Shown: positions 1 to 10,025 of the stretch, one piece after another
Numbering within the stretch: position 1 is the stretch's first letter
Layout of the letters: each line of letters begins with the position of its first letter
Source: Apium graveolens
Lineage: Eukaryota; Streptophyta; Magnoliopsida; Apiales; Apiaceae
Assembly: GCF_009905375.1 (NCBI RefSeq)
Contig: NC_133653.1
Span: 93,341,994-93,405,993 of the forward strand
Direction of reading: 5' to 3'
Length of the DNA stretch: 64,000 nucleotides
Notes under the pieces: generated by a model
Told to the model about the DNA's origin: nothing
Database searches by the model: none
Seen by the model: only the letters and a program-made list of their open reading frames with translations
Translations under genes and position numbers: made by a program

Positions 1-2569
1 AAAGAAATTCTGAAGTGGCTGGATGCAGGAATCATATCCTATTTTTGACAGTTCTTGGGTGAGCCCCGTGCAATGTGTACCTAAGAAAGGAGGTATAACT
101 GTGGTAGAAAATGAGAAGAATGAGATCATCCCCACTCGAACAGTCACAGGATGGAGGGTATGCATGGATTACAGAAAGTTGAACAAAGCCACAAGAAAGG
201 ATCACTTCCCTCTTCCATTTATTGATCAGATGCTTGACGGGTTGGCTGGTCATGAGTATTATTGTCTTCTGGATGGCTATTCGGGGTATAATCAGATTTG
301 CATTGCACCAGAAGATCAAGAAAAAACTACTTTCACTTGTCCATTCGGCACGTTTGCTTTTCGCAGAGTATCGTTTGGCTTATGTGGTGCACCTACCACT
401 TTTCAGAGATGTATGATGGCTATATTCTCTGATATGATTGGAAACAATGTCGAAGTGTTCATGGACGAATTCTCCGTCTTTGGACATTCGTATGATGAAT
501 ATTTGAATAATCCTCATTCGGTGCTCAAAAGGTGTGTGGAAACTAATTTGGTGCTCAATTGGGAGAAATGTCACTTTATGGTGCGTGAAGGCATTATTCT
601 TGGGCATAAAGTCTCTAGAAAGGGTCTTGAGGTGGACAAAGCCAAGGTGGGAGTCATTGAAAATCTTCCACCACCTATTTCTGTGAAAGGAATCCGTAGT
701 TTTCTCGGTCATGCGGGTTTTTATCGGCGTTTCATTAAGGACTTCTTTAAGATATCTAAGCCGTTGTGGAACTTGCTCGAGAAAGATGTGCCTTTCAAAT
801 TTGATGATGAATGCTTGGCGGAATTCGAGACTCTCAAGAAGAGTTTGACAACTGCACCAGTTATTACGGCACCTGATTGGACTGAACCTTTTGAGATGAT
901 GTGTGATGTGAGTGATTATGTAGTGGGAGCAGTTCTTGGGCAGCGCAAGAATAATCTTTTTCATGTGGTCTTATATGCTAGTAAGACTCTAAATGGAGCT
1001 CAAATGAACTACACCACTACTGAGAAGGAGCTCTTCGCTAAAGTCTTTATTTTCGAAAAATTTCGATCTTATCTACTTGGGACAAAGGTGACAGTATTCA
1101 CTGATCATGCTGCCATTCGCTATCTAGTCTCAAAGAAGGATTCGAAGCCTAGACTTATTCATTGGGTGCTCTTGCTACAGGAATTTAAGTTAGAGATCAA
1201 GGATCGAAAAGGTACTGATAATCAAGTAGCCGACCATCTCTCTAGATTGGAGAATCCCGATTCTACTTCACATGATAAGACATTGATCAACGAATCTTTT
1301 CCGGATGAGCAGTGGTTCGCAGTTCAGGAGGAAGAGCCATGGTTCGCAGATATTGTGAACTATCTTGTCAGCAATATAATGCCTCCTAATATGAATGCAG
1401 TTCAAAAGAAGAAGTTTCTGCATGAGGTGAAGTGGTACATGTGGGATGAACCGTATTTGTTTAGACAAGGAGCTGACCAGATCATCAGGAGATGTATCCC
1501 ATTCTGTGAGACGGAGGGGATATTACGAGACTGCCACTCCACGGTTTATGGTGGACATTATGGTGGAGAAAAGACAGCAGCTCGTATTCTGCAAGCAGGT
1601 TTTTTCTGGCCTACTTTGTTTAAGGATGCACATCAGTTCATTTTAAGGTGTGATCATTGCCAAAGAGTGGGGAATCTTACGAGAAAGGATGAGATGCCGT
1701 TAAATGTGATGCTTGAAGTCGAGGTCTTTGATGTTTGGGGAATCGATTGCATGGGACCATTTGTCTCATCCTGCAATAATCAGTACATCTTGTTGGCAGT
1801 CGATTATGTCTCAAAATGGGTAGAAGTCAAGGCTCTACCGACGAATGATGCAAAGGTAGTGTTGAATTTTCTTCATAAGCGGATTTTCACATGGTTTGGA
1901 ACGCCACGAGTAATCATAAGTGATGAAGGGTCGCATTTCTGCAATCGTAAGTTCACTTCTATGATGCAGCGCTACAATATGAATCATCGTATTGCTACTG
2001 CCTATCATCCGCATACTAATGGTCAAGCTGAAGTGTCTAATGGAGAGATTAAGAGCATTCTAGAGAAAGTTGTTTGTCCGTTAAGGAAGGATTGGGCTTT
2101 AAAGCTCGATGAAGCTGTTTGGGCTTATAGAACAGCATACAAGACTCCACTTGGGATGTCCCCGTTTCAACTTGTTTATGGTAAGGGATGTCATTTACCT
2201 GCGGAGCTTGAGCATAAGGCTTATTGGGTGTTGAAGAAGTTGAACCTTGATCTAGATGCAACTGGGAAGAAGCGAATGCTTCAGTTAAATGAACTTGATG
2301 AATTTCGACTTCAAGCGTACGAGAACAACAAAATGTACAAGGAAAAAGTGAAAAGGTGGCACGACAGGAAGCTATCTCCTAAGTCATTCGTGCCGGGGCA
2401 ACAAGTTCTGTTATTCAACTCTTGTCTCCGACTTTTTCCGGGAAAGTTGAAATCAAGGTGGTCTAGACCTTTTATTATCAAAACTGTGTTTCCACATGGA
2501 GCGGTGGAGATTTTTGAGAATGATCCGGGCCAAGCATTCAAGGTTAATGGTCAGCGATTGAAGCAATAA
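1..2569 (+). pseudogene. pol: Athila pol: reverse transcriptase, RNase H, integrase (5'-truncated, inactive)
   Basis: This is the polyprotein part that copies element RNA into DNA (RT, RNase H) and inserts it (integrase). An open frame runs from 23 to 2569 (848 aa). Frame 1 at bases 1-32 carries the preceding RT residues, and a 2-bp deletion near base 33 shifts into the long frame, so the ATG at 23 is not the original start. RT spans about residues 1-190, and its catalytic FMDD motif reads FMDE (Asp148, Glu149). RNase H (about 290-410) keeps its Asp, Glu, Asp, Asp set. Integrase has an HHCC-type zinc finger (about 495-550) and D575, D634 and E670, the last two with the usual 35-residue gap. 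The C-terminal region (about 710-848) is typical of Athila. RT is inactive by motif; the rest looks well preserved. Confidence 0.93.
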
Positions 2570-2659
2570 TATGGGGACACGGAAAACTGGGAAGTGGTTA
2601 GTGTCGTTTTATTGTCAACTTGATCGAAGTACTCTACGTCAAGCTAATGATATAAAAGC

Positions 2660-2684
2660 AGCGCTTCTTGGGAGGCAACCCAAG
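2660..2684 (+). other. Conserved hairpin in the pol-ORF2 spacer
   Basis: Bases 2667-2684 form a perfect 6-bp stem, CTTGGG / CCCAAG, around the loop AGGCAA, preceded by AGCGCTT. The same motif occurs in element C on the reverse strand at 50162-50186, again about 45-90 bp after the pol stop codon, while the sequence around it has diverged. Its role is unknown. An RNA structure or processing signal between pol and ORF2 is an inference. Confidence 0.75.
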
Positions 2685-2768
2685 ATTTGTGACTATAGGA
2701 ACCCTTAGAAGTTAGTAACTTATCCAAAACCACAAAAAAAATCAGAAAAAATTGGGCAGGAAAAATAG

Positions 2769-2861
2769 TTTTCCAGAGACCCCTTGGGCGCCCGCTCAGG
2801 ATTGCTGGGCGGCCGCTCAGGAGGCTGGGCGTCCGCTCAGCAATGCCGGGCGGCCGCTCAG
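2769..2861 (+). repeat. GC-rich four-unit palindromic array before ORF2
   Basis: TTTTCCAGAGA at 2769-2779 is followed by four imperfect copies of GGGCGGCCGCTCAG (2785-2861) in otherwise AT-rich DNA. The same flank and the same number of GC-rich near-palindromic units occur in the U3 part of the Athila LTR of element B (9731-9820); element C's LTR (20901-21004) has the flank and a similar array. In those LTRs the array lies just upstream of a TATA box. Confidence 0.8.
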
Positions 2862-2983
2862 AACCCGACTGTCAGAATTTTTTTTTTGCCTTATAAAAAA
2901 AATCCAAAAAAATCAGAAAAACCCAAAAACAAAATACAAACCCACAACCCACTCCAACTCTAATTTTAACCCTAATTCCTACC

Positions 2984-2999
2984 CTATATATATATATAC
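2984..2999 (+). promoter_or_regulatory. TATA-like box upstream of ORF2
   Basis: A run of TA repeats (CCTATATATATATATAC) lies about 100 bp before the ORF2 ATG and 123 bp after the GC-rich array. Element C has a TATA-like TATATACATA at 49793-49802 (reverse strand), about 90 bp before its ORF2 ATG. The conserved position suggests a promoter, but TA repeats are common in this window, so the call is moderate. Confidence 0.5.
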
Positions 3000-3090
3000 A
3001 ACCCTTCTATATACACTCTGATATACTTTCAACCTTAAAACTCTCTCCTATACTCATACCACAACTCTTAAACACTTTTTCTCAGTTTCA

Positions 3091-4277
3091 ATGGCACCTA
3101 AGAGATCCCGAACTATTGATAGCAGCATCACCGTTCCTACTACTGATTCTTCGAGGGGAACTACTGCGAGACCTCATTTGATGGATAGGGCTGCTGAGGA
3201 GGAGTATACTAGGCTTCTGGCTAAGCCGATTTTGAAGGAGAGGGGATTTTTACCATCGGGGAGGGATGGTGAATTGTTACCGATGATTGCGGAGAAAGGG
3301 TGGATTTCTTTTTGTGAGTCACCGGAGGCGGTTCCAATGAGTGTGGTTCGCGAGTTTTATGCGAACACGAAGGCGGACAAGAATGGGTTTACTGTTGTTA
3401 GTGGGCTTACAGTTGATTATCAACCCACGACGATTCGTCGTGTGATTGGACAGCGACAGCGGAAGCCCACGGAGGAGAATTGGAATGAGAAGACCTCTGA
3501 GGATTTTGATTTTGGTTTGATTTGTGCTACTCACTGTCAGCCGGGCACGGTTTGGAAGTTCAAGATGGGAACTAACGAGTATCGTTCTTTTCCGGCGATT
3601 GCGATGAATAGATATGCCCGTGCATGGAATGCCTTTATTTGTGCTAATATTTTTCCTACTTCACATGCACCTGAGGTTACAGTTGAGCGAGCTAGGTTGT
3701 TATGGGGGATCTTGAATGAGAAATATTATGTGGACCTTGGTGAGTTCATCTACCAAGGGATTTTGAAGTTTTTAAGGGAAGGGAAGCACATGAACATCCC
3801 TTATGCATCGACTGTCATGAAGTTGTGTAGAGCAGTGGGAGTTCATTGGCCTTCTCACGAGCAGCTGTAGATGCCGGCCGCTCCTATTGACTCAGCGACT
3901 CTGAACGCGATGCATGAGTGGACAGGTGGAGAGCCCGAGGAGCATGGTTTGGGATATCGTCTTCCAGGAGGACGTCCAGCAATTGGTGCGTTGGTGCTAC
4001 CATGGCTAGGCCCAGTCAGGGTCGTGATGAGGCAGGCTCTTCTAGAGCTCAGGAAGGTGCTGGGATGGCTGATGCCCAGTATAGGAGGCTGCCGAGGAGG
4101 ATGGATGCGATGTATGAGTCGCAGAGTAGGTTCGCTCAGGAGCTCACCCTTGCGCTTGGGACTGCTTTCAGAGGCCTTGGAGCTGACATCCAGTGGCCCG
4201 TTTTTGGTGAGGACTCTGCTTATCCGCCTCCTGACACTCCACCCTCTGAGGGTGATGATGATGATTTCTCCGAGTAG
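3091..4277 (+). pseudogene. Athila ORF2 (putative plant transposon protein, env-position gene), broken
   Basis: This gene follows pol in Athila elements, in the position sometimes called env-like. The product belongs to what I recognise as the putative plant transposon protein family; its function is not established. The frame opens at ATG 3091 and runs 259 codons to a TAG at 3868-3870, which replaces a sense codon kept in element C. The same frame continues, and then the C-terminal part lies in another frame (to 4277), so there is also a frameshift at about 3960-4020. The N-terminal part carries the family core; the C-terminal part is acidic and ends in a proline-rich then Asp-rich tail. I see no signal peptide or membrane segment, so a true envelope role is not supported. 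The start matches that of element C (49706). Confidence 0.85.
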
Positions 4278-5174
4278 GTATACCCTGTGTTTCTTTCTAC
4301 TACCTTCACTGGGGACAGTGAAGATTTTAAGTTTGGGGGTGGTAGTTAAGGAATATTTTTATGTGTGTGTCATGTAGTTGCATATTCATGATAGTTTAGT
4401 TCATATAATTGCATATTTTTGCCATATATAGTTTTTTTTTTGTTTTTTTTATTTTATAGCTTTATCATGTCATTTAGCTCATGCATATACCATGATCCCT
4501 TTTACGTTGCTTTACCGATTGATTTGTGATATTGATGCAAGTGTAGTGATAGTGTTAGAGTGATGATTGAGTCTTGTAGGTTGACATACATTCTAGAAAC
4601 ACTTGTAATTTCACTAAGTCTTAGAGTATGCTTAAGGACTAGATGGTTGTCATAGTTTGATGGTTGTTGAGGTTAATCTATTGATTATGCTTAGAAATTA
4701 TGATAGGCTCTTAATGATAAAAGGCATGAAAAGAAAAAAATTGGAGTAAAAATTGGAATTTATTGTGAATTATGGCTAGGCGTCAAATGGCTAGTAGCCG
4801 ACTCGTATTTTTATGCGAGTAGTCTAGGGTTGAGCAAGATGGAGCGAAACGCACTTGCTCAGAAATTTGAAAAACAAAGAGAAAAAAATAGAAAAAAAAA
4901 GAAAGAAAAAAAGTAAAGAGTTAATGCATAATTGATCACGAGTGGGCTCTTTGGTATTCGAGTTATTAAGTTCTTAGGGGACTTTGTGCCTAGTGACCTA
5001 AGGCTTTTATAGTCTGGGATCCGCTAACCTAACGCTCGCTAAATGGATGCAATTGCATAAGTCTTTTGTGGACCTCACTCATTGTATTGTTAAATAAGCA
5101 TTTGTTGTTGTGTTGAATAAAAGCATGATTCCGTAATAAGCTCCAGTGATCTTGAAGTGTTATAAGTCATTTTG
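4278..5174 (+). other. Athila 3' noncoding region with PPT-like motif
   Basis: No gene is seen here. Just after the ORF2 stop, GGGGACA is followed by TAAGTTTGGGGGTGG (4328-4342), which looks like a polypurine tract but is not next to an LTR. The remaining 830 bp is AT-rich and collinear with the reverse strand of 21550-22440 in element C. It ends abruptly at the junction with element B. Confidence 0.8.
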
Positions 5175-6590
5175 TGCCAATCATTCATCATCAAATTTGA
5201 AAGGCACATCTTTCTCGAGCAAGTTACACAACGACTTAGATATCTTAGAGAAGTCCTTGATGAAACGCCGATAAAAACCCGCATGACCAAGAAAGCTACG
5301 GATTCCTTTCACATAAATAGGTGGCGGAAGATTTTCAATGACCCCACCTTGGCTTTATCCACCTCAAGACCATTATTGGAGACCTTATGCCCAAGAATGA
5401 TGCTTGTTGCACCATGAAGTGACACTTTGCACAACTGAGCACCATATTGATTTCAACACACCTTTTGAGTACCAAATGGAGATTATTCAAGCATTCATCA
5501 TACGAATGTCCAAAGACAGAGAAGTCATCCATGAACACTTCGACATTATTTCCAATCATATCAGAGAAAATGGCCATCATGCATATCTGAAAAGTGGCAG
5601 GTGCACCACATAAGCCAAAAGAAACTCTGCGAAAAGCAAACGTGCCAAATGGACAAGTGAAGGTGGTCTTCTCTTGATCTTCTGGTGCAATGCAAATCTG
5701 ATGGTAGCCTGAATAGCCGTCCAGAAGACAATAATACTCATGACCAGCTAACCTGTCAAGCATCTGATCAATAAATGGAAGAGGGAAGTGATCCTTCCTC
5801 GTGGATTTCTTCAAATTTCTGTAGTCCATGCATACCCTCCATCCTGTCATTTTTCGAGTGGGGATGAGCTCGTTCTTCTCATTTGCTACCACAATAATAC
5901 CTCCTTTCTTAGGTACACATTGCACGGGACTCACCCAAGAACTGTCAGAAATAGGATATATGATTCCTGTATCCAGCCATTTTAGAATTTCTTTCTTCAC
6001 CACTTCTTTCATTATAGGGTTAATCCTTCGCTGTTGCTCAACAGTCGGCTTGCTACCTTCCTCTAGCAGAATTTTATGCATACAGTACGAAGGGCTGATC
6101 CCTTTTATATCTGCTATAGTCTATCCGATGGCCGATTTGAATTCTCTCAGAATCCTCAAGAGCTTATCCTCATCACTCCCTGAAAGGTCTGATGCAATAA
6201 TAACAGGAAAAGTAGATGCATCACCTAAAAAAGCATACCTCAAGTGTTCATGCAATTATTTAAGCTCCAAAGTAGGTGCTTCCTCAATAGATGGTTTGAG
6301 CTTTCCCTCAGCATTCTTGAGATCAATATTTCTCAGAGATTCAAATGGCATGTCTAGCTTTCATTTCCAATGAGAAGCATTCAAATATTGTAAATGCTCA
6401 TTGCCTTCATCATCTTCACTATCAAAATCCCCTAATAAGGCTTTTTCTAAGGCATCAGACCTTAGCACATGATCAAGTTATGAAGTAACTGCAGAATCGA
6501 CCAAATCCACTTTGAAGCACTCCTCATCTTCCGTAGGAAATTTCATCGCATTGAACACATTGAATATCACATCTTGATCTTGCACCCTTA
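5175..6590 (-). pseudogene. pol: Athila pol fragment: reverse transcriptase (broken)
   Basis: This is the RT section of Athila pol. A 248-aa open frame (6081 down to 5335) carries the fingers and palm, with an intact FMDD catalytic motif at 5524-5532 (reverse strand). The frame upstream is interrupted by a TAG where a Trp codon is expected (near 6120). After the palm a frameshift near 5420 moves the reading to another frame, which continues through the thumb and connection to about 5175. There the homology to element A stops and the DNA switches to the 3' noncoding sequence of A. It overlaps in content with bases 1-807 of element A, making an inverted repeat. Confidence 0.88.
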
Positions 6591-8510
6591 TAGTGAGTTC
6601 ACCTTTTTACACATCTATCAAGGTATGGCCTGTAGCCAAGAAAGGTCTTCCCAAGATTATGGGAATCTTCTTATCTTCCTCGAAATCCAGAATGACAAAA
6701 TCTGCAGGAAAGATGAGCTTGTCCACTTTTACTAGCACATCCTCCACGATGCCTCAGATTGGGCTTTGGATCTGGAAACTTTAGCTTTTTGAAGATAGAC
6801 AACGGCATCAGATTGATGTTTGCTCCCAAATCGCAAAGGCACTTGTCAAATCACAACTTGCCAATGGTGCAAGGAATGGTGAAGCTACCTGAATCCTTAA
6901 GCTTTGGAGGTAACTTTTGCTGCAGCACGACACTGCACTCTTCTTTCAGAGCAACGATATCAAGATCATCCAGTTTCACCTTCTTTGAAAGAATATCTTT
7001 CACGAATTTCGCATAACTAGGCATTTTCTCCAGAGCCTCAGCGAAAGGTATGTTAATGTGAAGTTTCTTGAATACCTTCAGAAACTTACCAAATTGCTAG
7101 TCCAGCTTTTGTTTTTGTAATCGCTTAGGAAAAGGTGGTGGAGGATAGAGATATTTCTCCCCTGTATTACCCTCAGGCAGAGTGTGTTCAACAGTAGTCT
7201 TCCTTGGTCCCCCCTCTTTCTCCTTTTGCTTTTCTTCTTCATCCTTCACTTCAACTTCTACCTCTTTTGCTTTTTCAGCATCAACAACTTTTCCAGACCT
7301 TAAGGTGACATCTTTGACTTGCTCTTTAGCTTCCTTTCTTCCTGGCACTTCAGTATCGCTGGGAAGTGTGCCAGGTTAACGATTGAGCAAGGCATTGGCT
7401 ATTTTTCCAATTTGATTTTCCAAGGTCTTGATAGAAACAACCTGACTTTTGCACAACAGCTTTAACTCCTCAAAATCAGCACTAGAAGGTGGAGCAAAAC
7501 CTCCTTGTTGTGGATATGATTGCCTTTGAGCAAATTGCTGAGGTTGTTGGAATCCAGGTGGATTAAACTGTTTACTTGCAGCTTGCTGATATGGTTGCTG
7601 AACAGCGTTCTGATTATTGCTCCAGCTGAAATTGGGATGATTTCTGTTATTAGGATGATAAGTAGCGGGCACAGGCTGCTGCAGTCACTGAAAATTGTTC
7701 ACATACTGAACAGATTCATTAACAAGAGAACACTGATCCGTAGCATGAGAGCCTGCACAAAGCTCACATACACTAGCTATTTGATTTACTCCATAGTTGG
7801 CTAAAGAATCGACCTTCATAGATAGCGCATGTAGCTGCACTGTAATAGCTATAGCTGCATCAACTTCCAGAATACCTGCTACCTTCCAATGCATCATCCT
7901 TTGAGTTGGGTTTTGATACTCGTTTGCTTTCATAGTTTCAATGAGATTATAGGCCTCAGTATAGCTTTTGGCCCACAAGGTACCTCTAGAAGCTGCATCG
8001 AGCATGGGCCTAGATTGGGCCCCCAAACCATTGTAGAAACCAGTGATCACCATCCAGTCAGGCATCCCATGATGTGGACACTTTCTCAACATCTCCTTAT
8101 AATGCTCCCAAGCTTCACATAGATTCTCCTGGTTACTGCGTAAACTGAGTAAGAGCACTCCTCATAGCTGCAGTTTTTGCCATTGGATAGAACTTCACCA
8201 GAAACTTTTGAACAAGATCTTCCCAAGTAGTGATGGACCCAGCTGGTAAAGAATATAACCAGTCCTTAGCTTTGTCCCTCAGAGAGAATGAGAAAAGCCT
8301 CAGCTTGATAGCCTCATCAGTGACACCATTATATTTGAAAGTACTACAGATCTCGACAAAATTCCTGATATGCATGTTGGGATCTCCAGTCGCAGCCCCT
8401 CCGAAAGAAACAGAATTTTACACCATCTGAATAGTGCCCGACTTGATTTCAAAAGTATTGGCCTGAATAGTCGGATGAATGATTCTGGAGTGAATGTCAT
8501 CAATTTTAGG
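6591..8510 (-). pseudogene. gag-pro: Athila gag and protease (broken)
   Basis: Gag forms the particle and binds RNA; the aspartic protease cuts the polyprotein. Open pieces lie at 8375-8133, 8158-7685, 7672-7376 and 7348-7097, separated by stops and small frameshifts. The first holds the Athila gag core. The second ends in a zinc-knuckle-like C-x2-C-x3-H-x4-C at 7731-7769. The third is rich in Gln, Asn and Pro. The fourth is a Lys/Glu-rich linker. The protease follows, with its active-site Asp-Leu-Gly-Ala at 6821-6832. A stop at about 8410 interrupts the start of the gag core, so the original start codon is uncertain. Order and spacing match the usual Athila layout. Confidence 0.85.
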
Positions 8511-8608
8511 CCGATGACACAACCGGAAGCAGTAAGTAACAAGTCTTAATCAATGAATCTTAATGACCACCGATGACAAGTACATAAACTAAACAAATTA
8601 ACACTGAG

Positions 8609-8626
8609 TCCCTGGCAGCGACACCA
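8609..8626 (-). other. Primer-binding site of Athila B (tRNA-Asp-like)
   Basis: On the reverse strand TGGTGTCGCTGCCAGGGA starts 5 nt inside the 5' LTR end. It resembles the complement of the 3' end of plant tRNA-Asp with a few changes, as expected for Athila. A leader of about 100 bp separates it from gag. Confidence 0.75.
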
Positions 8627-9636
8627 AAACTTGTTAGGAACAAAGCATGCGCTAAATAATTCACGCAAGTATACGCGTTCACAAGTAATATAGAATGATT
8701 TCTAGTTCGTTCCCACAGAGACTCTGATTAATTATATTTAATTAACACTTACCCGGCAATGTATGATTATTCTTCAATGTCAAGACAATAACAATTAAGA
8801 TTGATTAACTATATTAACTACGAGAATTAAACACTTAAATTAACAATATTAAACACACATGAGATCATGACTTCATTACTACTTCATTCAATAGTTATTG
8901 TTATTACCCTTAGCATGTAATGGTGATGATATTAATCGAACAACATGAAAATGATAAATGCCAACTTTCATTGTACGAATACCATTCTACCAATCATCCA
9001 CAATTAAGATAGAAGTTGAATAGGCATCAATTATGTTGAGACCCTATATATCTACAGAATTTGACAACATAACGATTTAAGTGCAAGTTATTCATGGTGA
9101 TTACACAGGGCAAGTAAAACAGTTAGAGTTACCCACTAATAATGCATACAATCCATGAACCTATGCTAGCATGACAAGTTCTAAATCTCAAGATTCACTG
9201 TCACTTCATAAGAGATTAACAGGCTATCTTATATGTTCGCGACGCACATAAGACGAATAAACACAACCTATGCTAGATATCATACAATCACCACATACCA
9301 AGGTACTAAACAGTTAACTAAAGAAATCCATAGTAAATCCGCTATGATTCCATGATCACGATTAGCCCATAATAGAACTCATCGTCACCATGGGTTCATA
9401 TGAAAGCATGATAATAACACAACGATATAAACTAATAAAAATACTTAATAAATAATGAAGTACATCACCAGAGTATTAAGGTTCAAAGCATAAAAAAAAC
9501 TAGCATCCACTATTACAACAAATTAAAAGAGTCATAAGATAAACGTATGCTTCCTCTTCTTCGTTGTTGCGTGCTAAAACGGTCTTCTCAATCTTCTTTC
9601 CTTCGCTCTCGATAAAGAAAACGTCTTCCCATAAGG

Positions 9637-9820
9637 TTTATATAATAACCCAAAACAACCAAACAACCAGCGTTAAAAGAAGTCTAATTGAACTCGAATT
9701 AATAAATTCAATAATCTGAATTTACGCACCCAGGCGGCTGCCTCCTTCTTCCAGGCGGGCGCCTGCTATCAGGCGGTCGCCTGCTCCCGTGAGGCGGGCG
9801 CCTGCAAGCTCTCTGGAAAA
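9637..9820 (-). promoter_or_regulatory. Athila LTR promoter cassette (GC array plus TATA)
   Basis: On the reverse strand TTTTCCAGAGA (9820-9810) is followed by four near-palindromic units of the type CAGGCGGGCGCCTG (9805-9731) and, 85 bp later, a TATA box ATTATATAAA (9646-9637). Position in the middle of the LTR fits the core promoter and the U3/R boundary. The same arrangement is seen in element C. Confidence 0.7.
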
Positions 9821-10025
9821 TTCCTATTTTTTGCTTCTGTTTTTGCTGAATTCTTCGCACATCAACCTGAGACTGATTCCAAGCACTTCCTTAGGCTTTA
9901 TTCGATAAAAACACCCTATCTAAGCAAGTTATACCCTGAAATGCAAAAATACTAGAAAAATGCCTCATATACACAAAATACTCGAGTTCAAGACACCAAT
10001 TCAAGCCGTTATGAGACGCTCTAAG

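Larger units (their letters stand above)
1..5174 (+). mobile_element. Athila-type Ty3/gypsy retrotransposon A, 3' half
   Basis: The segment reads in order RT, RNase H, integrase, spacer, Athila ORF2 and 3' noncoding region. It enters the window inside RT, so its 5' LTR, gag and protease lie upstream or are lost. It stops at about 5174 before reaching a 3' LTR: the sequence matches the 3' noncoding region of element C (reverse strand near 21550) up to that point, then switches to the antisense pol of element B. The break is therefore a truncation or recombination junction, not a natural element end. The lineage call rests on the order of domains, the integrase C-terminal region and the ORF2 gene. 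It is a dead copy. Confidence 0.9.

Noticed and set aside
380..964. 194-codon reverse-strand ORF opposite Athila pol
   Set aside because: Antisense shadow of the well supported pol frame.
5828..6373. 181-codon plus-strand ORF opposite Athila B RT
   Set aside because: Antisense shadow of RT, which is supported by the motif and by collinearity with A and C.
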